From JBOHCT01 sp050699055 (GTDB lineage Bacteria > Actinomycetota > Actinomycetes > Streptosporangiales > JBOHCT01), in assembly GCA_050699055.1 (NCBI GenBank), contig JBOHCT010000172.1:1-9379 (forward strand): a stretch of 9,379 bases of DNA, written 5' to 3'. The first letter of the stretch is position 1, and every line of letters starts with the position of its first letter. The position numbers and the translations under genes are program-made. Below, piece by piece: positions 6,173-9,379 of the stretch. Under the pieces are notes generated by a model. It saw only the letters and a program-made list of their open reading frames with translations, searched no databases and was not told where the DNA came from.

Positions 6173-7417
6173 ATGGCCGACAACGTCTTTCCCCTCGATC
6201 ACAGCAAGACGATGCCCGAACAGCGGGTCCCTGGGCACAATCGCTGGCATCCGGACATTCCGGCCGTCGCGACCGTACGGCCGGGGTCCGACTTCCGGAT
6301 GGACTGCCGGGAGTGGACCGATGGGCAGGTCAAGAACACCGACGACGCCAATGACATCCGCGACATAGATCTGTCCCGCAACCACGTGTTGTCCGGGCCG
6401 ATCGCGGTCGACGGCGCGCAGCCAGGGGACATCCTTGTCCTGGACATTCTCGATCTCGGGCCGCACCTGCCCGACACGGCACCTGACGGGCTCGCGGGCG
6501 CCGGCTGGGGCTACACGGGCGTGTTCGCCAAGAACAACGGCGGGGGGTTCCTCACCGACGAGTTTCCCGACGCGCACAAGGCGATCTGGGACTTCCACGG
6601 CATCTACGCGACCTCCCGCCACGTCCCCGGGGTGCGGTTCGCTGGGATCGGCCACCCCGGCCTTTTCGGGTGCGCGCCCTCCCCTGAGCTGCTCGCGGAA
6701 TGGAATCGCCGCGAGCGGGCACTGATCGATACGAACCCGGGCCGGGTGCCTCCGCTCGCGCTACCCCCTGAGCCGCGCAACGCCGTGCTCGGCACCCTCA
6801 CCGGCGCCGAGTTCGACCGGGTCGCGGGGGAGGCGTGCCGGACCGTACCCCCGCGGGAGCATTGCGGCAACGTCGACATCAAGAACCTGTCCCGCGGGGC
6901 GCGCGCATACCTTCCGGTCTACGTCGACGGCGCGAACTTCTCCGTCGGCGACCTGCACTTCTCCCAGGGCGACGGGGAGGTCTCCTTCTGCGGAGCCATC
7001 GAGATGGGCGGCTGGATCGAGTTCGGCGTGAACGTCATCAAGGGCGGCGTGGCCAAGTACGGCATGACCACGCCGATCATCAAGCCCGGGCCCGTCGAAC
7101 CCCGCTACTGCCAGTTCCTCACCTTCGTGGGCATCTCGGTGGAGAACGGGACGAACCACTACATGGACGCCACCGTGGCCTACCGGCAGGCGTGCCTGAA
7201 CGCCATCCGCTACCTCCAGAGGTTCGGCTACACCGGCGAGCAGGCCTACCTGCTGCTCAGCGCCGCCCCGATCGAGGCACGTTACAGCGGCATGGTCGAC
7301 ATCCCCAACGCCTGCGCCACCCTCTACCTACCCACCGAGATCTTCGACTTCGACATCACCCCCTCCGACGAGGAGCTCGTGACACGTGACCTGGGACGGC
7401 AAGCCTCGACGACCTGA
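6173..7417 (+). CDS. fmdA: Formamidase / acetamidase-family amidohydrolase
   Basis: A 414-residue cytoplasmic enzyme of the FmdA_AmdA family, which hydrolyses formamide, acetamide or other short amides to ammonia and the carboxylate. The length is close to the roughly 400 residues usual for formamidases. Family signatures are clear: an N-terminal segment HNRWHPDIPAV (residues 22-32), the turn VDGAQPGDILVLDI, a GHPG loop, REHCGNVDIKN (228-238), a glycine/tyrosine-rich strand leading to SVGDLHFSQGDGE (257-269) and CGAIEMGG (273-280), and a late helix-rich end with YSGMVDIPN. No signal peptide is present. The start is set by GGGAGA and the match of the N-terminus to the family. It is transcribed divergently from the regulator-kinase operon. 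No amide or urea transporter genes adjoin it, so the physiological substrate remains open. The symbol is by family resemblance; acetamidase activity is equally possible. Confidence 0.9.
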   Translation: MADNVFPLDHSKTMPEQRVPGHNRWHPDIPAVATVRPGSDFRMDCREWTDGQVKNTDDANDIRDIDLSRNHVLSGPIAVDGAQPGDILVLDILDLGPHLPDTAPDGLAGAGWGYTGVFAKNNGGGFLTDEFPDAHKAIWDFHGIYATSRHVPGVRFAGIGHPGLFGCAPSPELLAEWNRRERALIDTNPGRVPPLALPPEPRNAVLGTLTGAEFDRVAGEACRTVPPREHCGNVDIKNLSRGARAYLPVYVDGANFSVGDLHFSQGDGEVSFCGAIEMGGWIEFGVNVIKGGVAKYGMTTPIIKPGPVEPRYCQFLTFVGISVENGTNHYMDATVAYRQACLNAIRYLQRFGYTGEQAYLLLSAAPIEARYSGMVDIPNACATLYLPTEIFDFDITPSDEELVTRDLGRQASTT

Positions 7418-7435
7418 ACGGACGTGGCATCGCGT

Positions 7436-7460
7436 CGGACATCGCGGGAGGGGATGTCCG
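7436..7460 (+). terminator. Hairpin terminator after the amidase gene
   Basis: CGGACATC (7436-7443) and GATGTCCG (7453-7460) form a perfect 8-bp stem with a 9-nt loop, 18 nt after the amidase stop. There is no long T-tract, which is common for actinobacterial terminators. A second weaker stem follows, CTGCGG (7484-7489) with CCGCAG (7498-7503). The position between two independent genes favours termination. Confidence 0.6.
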
Positions 7461-7593
7461 CATGGCATCTTCCGAGGGGCGGCCTGCGGGCGCCGCGCCG
7501 CAGCCGGTCACATTGGGCCTTCCGCGCCACCCCCGCGGGGCGTAGCATCAAGCGTCTTCCAAGGTCTGACCAAGACGAAGCACGGGGTGCGCG

Positions 7594-9162
7594 ATGTCGC
7601 GCGGACATCGGGGTCGTCGCGGGTTGCGAGCCACCGCGTTCGCCGCAGCCCTCGCGGTGGGCGTCGCGGTGCCGGGGGTGGCGCTGGCGGCGCCGGGCAA
7701 CGGGAAGGGCAGCCCACCGAACGGGCGGTACGAGGCTGGCGATCCGGGCGTCGGCGACCCGTACTTCCCGCTCTACGGCAACGGCGGGTACAACGTTCGC
7801 CACTACCTGCTCGACGCCAAGTACAACCCCAGCACCGACCACCTGAGCGGGACCGCCACACTCCACGCGACCGCCACGAACGATCTCTACCGGTTCGACC
7901 TCGACCTCGTGGGCCTCACGGTCCATTCAATCGTGATCAACGGCAAGCGGGCGCGGTGGCAGCGCACCCACCACGAGCTGATCGTCACCCCACAGCGCAA
8001 GCTCAAGGACGGCGAGCCCTTCGTCGCCGTGATCCGCTACGAAGGGGTGCCCAAGTCGTACGAGATCCCGAGCCTCGGCATCCCGAGCGGCTTCCTGCGC
8101 TCCGACGACGGCGCGGTGGTCGCCGGCGAGCCCGAGGTGGCCGCGCGGTGGTACCCAGTCAACGACCACCCGCAGGACAAGGCGACGTACACGTTCAACG
8201 TGACCGTCCCCAAGGGCCTCACGGTGGTCAGCAACGGCCGGCTGCTCACGCATTACACTCGCGCCGGGTGGACGACGTGGCGGTGGGTGGCCACCGAGCC
8301 GCTCGCCAGCTACCTCGCCACCGCCACGATCGGGAAGTTCGACACCACCTCCTACACCACCGACGACGGCATCCCGGTGTTCGACGCGGTCGACCCCGAC
8401 CTGCACGGCATCGCCAAGAACGCGCTCGCCAAGGAGCCGGAGGTGATCGACTTCCTCGAGTCGCGGTTCGGCGCGTACCCGTTCCACGCGCTCGGCGGTG
8501 TCGTCGACGACTACCCCGAGCTGTACTTCGCGCTGGAGAACCAGACGCGGCCGATCTACTCGAAGTACTTCTTCGAGCCTGGTAACCACCCCGAAGAGGT
8601 CTACGTCATCGTGCACGAGCTCGCCCATCAGTGGTACGGCGACAGCGTGTCGGTGCACACGTGGAAGAACATCTGGCTCAACGAGGGGTTCGCGGCGTAC
8701 GCGGAGTGGCTGTGGAGCGGCCACACCCACGAGGAAAGCCCGCAGCAGGTCTTCGACTTCCTGTACGTCGACCACCCCGCTGACGACGACTTCTGGGACA
8801 ACAAGACCGCCAACCCCGGCGTCGAGAACCTCTTCGACAACGACTCGACGTACACCCGCGGCGCGATGGCCCTGCAGGCGCTGCGGATGACCGTGGGCGA
8901 CAAGGCGTTCTTCCAGATCCTGCGCCAGTGGCAGGACCAGTACGCCGGCTCGACCGGGTCGACGCGGCAGTTCACGGCGCTCGCGGAGAAGGTATCCGGG
9001 CAGCGGCTCGACGGCCTGTTCCAGCAATGGCTGTACGAAGAGGGCAAGCCGCCCTATCCGATCCCCGGCGCGGCGCCGACGGCGCGGGCCGCACCCGGCG
9101 GTCACGTGCCGCAGGTGATCCGCAGCCTCCGTCACCGCGTCGACACCGGCCTGCGCTTCTGA
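7594..9162 (+). CDS. Secreted M1-family zinc metallopeptidase (aminopeptidase-like)
   Basis: A 522-residue exported peptidase. The N-terminus is a Sec signal peptide: basic RGHRGRRGLR, hydrophobic core 13-32, probable cleavage after ALA (30-32). A beta-rich N-terminal domain runs to about residue 245. The catalytic thermolysin-like domain has the zinc motif HELAH (341-345) and the third ligand E364 in NEGF, exactly 18 residues further on. An ALEN motif (313-316) stands in the place of the GxMEN exopeptidase motif, and Y420 in TYTRGA is the likely catalytic tyrosine. It ends soon after the catalytic domain and a short helical tail, so it lacks the large C-terminal domain of PepN-type enzymes. 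This is usual for secreted actinobacterial members. It should remove N-terminal residues from peptides outside the cell. The start is supported mainly by the signal peptide; upstream there is only a weak GGGG. A TAGCAT -10 candidate lies at 7543-7548. Confidence 0.93.
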   Translation: MSRGHRGRRGLRATAFAAALAVGVAVPGVALAAPGNGKGSPPNGRYEAGDPGVGDPYFPLYGNGGYNVRHYLLDAKYNPSTDHLSGTATLHATATNDLYRFDLDLVGLTVHSIVINGKRARWQRTHHELIVTPQRKLKDGEPFVAVIRYEGVPKSYEIPSLGIPSGFLRSDDGAVVAGEPEVAARWYPVNDHPQDKATYTFNVTVPKGLTVVSNGRLLTHYTRAGWTTWRWVATEPLASYLATATIGKFDTTSYTTDDGIPVFDAVDPDLHGIAKNALAKEPEVIDFLESRFGAYPFHALGGVVDDYPELYFALENQTRPIYSKYFFEPGNHPEEVYVIVHELAHQWYGDSVSVHTWKNIWLNEGFAAYAEWLWSGHTHEESPQQVFDFLYVDHPADDDFWDNKTANPGVENLFDNDSTYTRGAMALQALRMTVGDKAFFQILRQWQDQYAGSTGSTRQFTALAEKVSGQRLDGLFQQWLYEEGKPPYPIPGAAPTARAAPGGHVPQVIRSLRHRVDTGLRF

Positions 9163-9252
9163 CGGGTCCACCTGGCGTTAGCCAACCTGCTCGATGCCTG
9201 GTCCAACACGAACCCGGAGCCGTACGTGGGCCTCCACTGGCCCAAGACCTAG
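9163..9252 (+). pseudogene. Probable transposase C-terminal remnant
   Basis: Directly after the peptidase stop the same frame stays open to the TAG at 9250-9252. The peptide has LANLLDAWSNTNPEPYV followed by GLHWPKT. The W..NPEPYV..KT pattern resembles the last residues of IS630-type transposases, where 'N.NP.PFVW.KT' is common. There is no start codon or ribosome binding site, and the rest of a transposase is absent, so it would be a decayed fragment. The similarity is short and from memory; it could be chance non-coding sequence. Confidence 0.33.
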
Positions 9253-9379
9253 AGGGTCTGTTCCCTAAATCCAGGCTCCGTGTTGACGCCTCAGGCCGCG
9301 TGTTCGGGTAGGAGCCCGGCGACGTCGTATCCGTCGTGCTGCAGCTCGGCCAGGAGCCGGCGGGCCTGATGTGCTCTGC
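9253..9379 (-). mobile_element. End of an insertion sequence (partial, runs off the window)
   Basis: After CTAG (9249-9252) the sequence changes to AGGGTCTGTTCCCTAAATCC, which has the look of an insertion-sequence terminal repeat, followed 38 nt in by the stop codon of a minus-strand reading frame. A transposase ending close to the element's end, with a short tetranucleotide target beside it, is the normal layout. CTAG-like targets fit IS701 or some IS5 groups. The other end and the matching duplication lie outside the window, so the family is undecided. Confidence 0.45.
9291..9379 (-). CDS. C-terminal end of a probable transposase (partial)
   Basis: Reading leftward from the window edge, 28 codons precede the TGA complementary to 9291-9293: a basic helix RAHQARRLLAELQHDGYDV followed by AGLLPEHAA. 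No catalytic residue is visible in so short a piece. It is called a transposase because of the insertion-sequence-like end just beyond its stop and the disturbed sequence on the other side. A small chance of an unrelated protein remains. Confidence 0.42.
   Translation of the reverse strand, partial: RAHQARRLLAELQHDGYDVAGLLPEHAA

Noticed and set aside
7927..9171. 414-codon minus-strand frame opposite the M1 peptidase
   Set aside because: Shadow of the peptidase gene, with Val/Arg/Glu/His-rich low-information sequence.

Overview
The window comes from a high-GC Gram-positive chromosome, most likely a filamentous actinomycete (Streptomyces or Streptosporangiales-like). This is inferred from strong G/C at third codon positions, a GTG start, an eukaryotic-type Ser/Thr kinase with an extracellular tail paired with a helix-turn-helix gene, and long Sec signal peptides. 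The genus cannot be fixed from the sequence. There are eight coding regions, two of them cut by the window edges, plus one probable transposase remnant. No tRNA, rRNA or CRISPR array was seen.

Layout: (1) 1-173, the 3' end of a thiamine-pyrophosphate (TPP) enzyme gene. (2) 306-1961, an acyl-CoA synthetase (ANL superfamily), preceded by a 132-nt gap holding two 11-bp inverted half-sites. (3) 2068-3996, an exported, membrane-anchored von Willebrand factor A (VWA) protein. Its promoter carries a perfect 16-bp palindrome between the -35 and -10 and a repeated half-site downstream. (4) On the minus strand, 5890-5360 encodes a small helix-turn-helix regulator and 5326-4001 a transmembrane Ser/Thr kinase. 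They form a two-gene operon that converges on the VWA gene with four bases between the stop codons. (5) 6173-7417, a formamidase/acetamidase-family amidase, divergent from the regulator, with a structured leader and followed by a likely hairpin terminator. (6) 7594-9162, a secreted M1-type zinc metallopeptidase. (7) 9163-9379, apparent mobile-element debris: a short transposase-like fragment, a CTAG target-like site, and the end of an insertion sequence whose minus-strand gene runs off the window.

How the genes work together: TPP enzyme plus acyl-CoA ligase suggests a catabolic step that produces or activates a carboxylic acid, but the substrate cannot be read. The regulator and kinase probably form one signalling unit: an envelope-facing sensor with a 60-residue tail and one cysteine pair, plus a DNA-binding partner. 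The VWA protein and the peptidase act outside the membrane. The amidase supplies ammonia from small amides. No clearly new multi-gene system is demonstrable. The most distinctive signals are regulatory: the palindrome in the VWA promoter, the palindrome in the regulator-kinase promoter, and an 11-bp word shared by the synthetase and amidase upstream regions.
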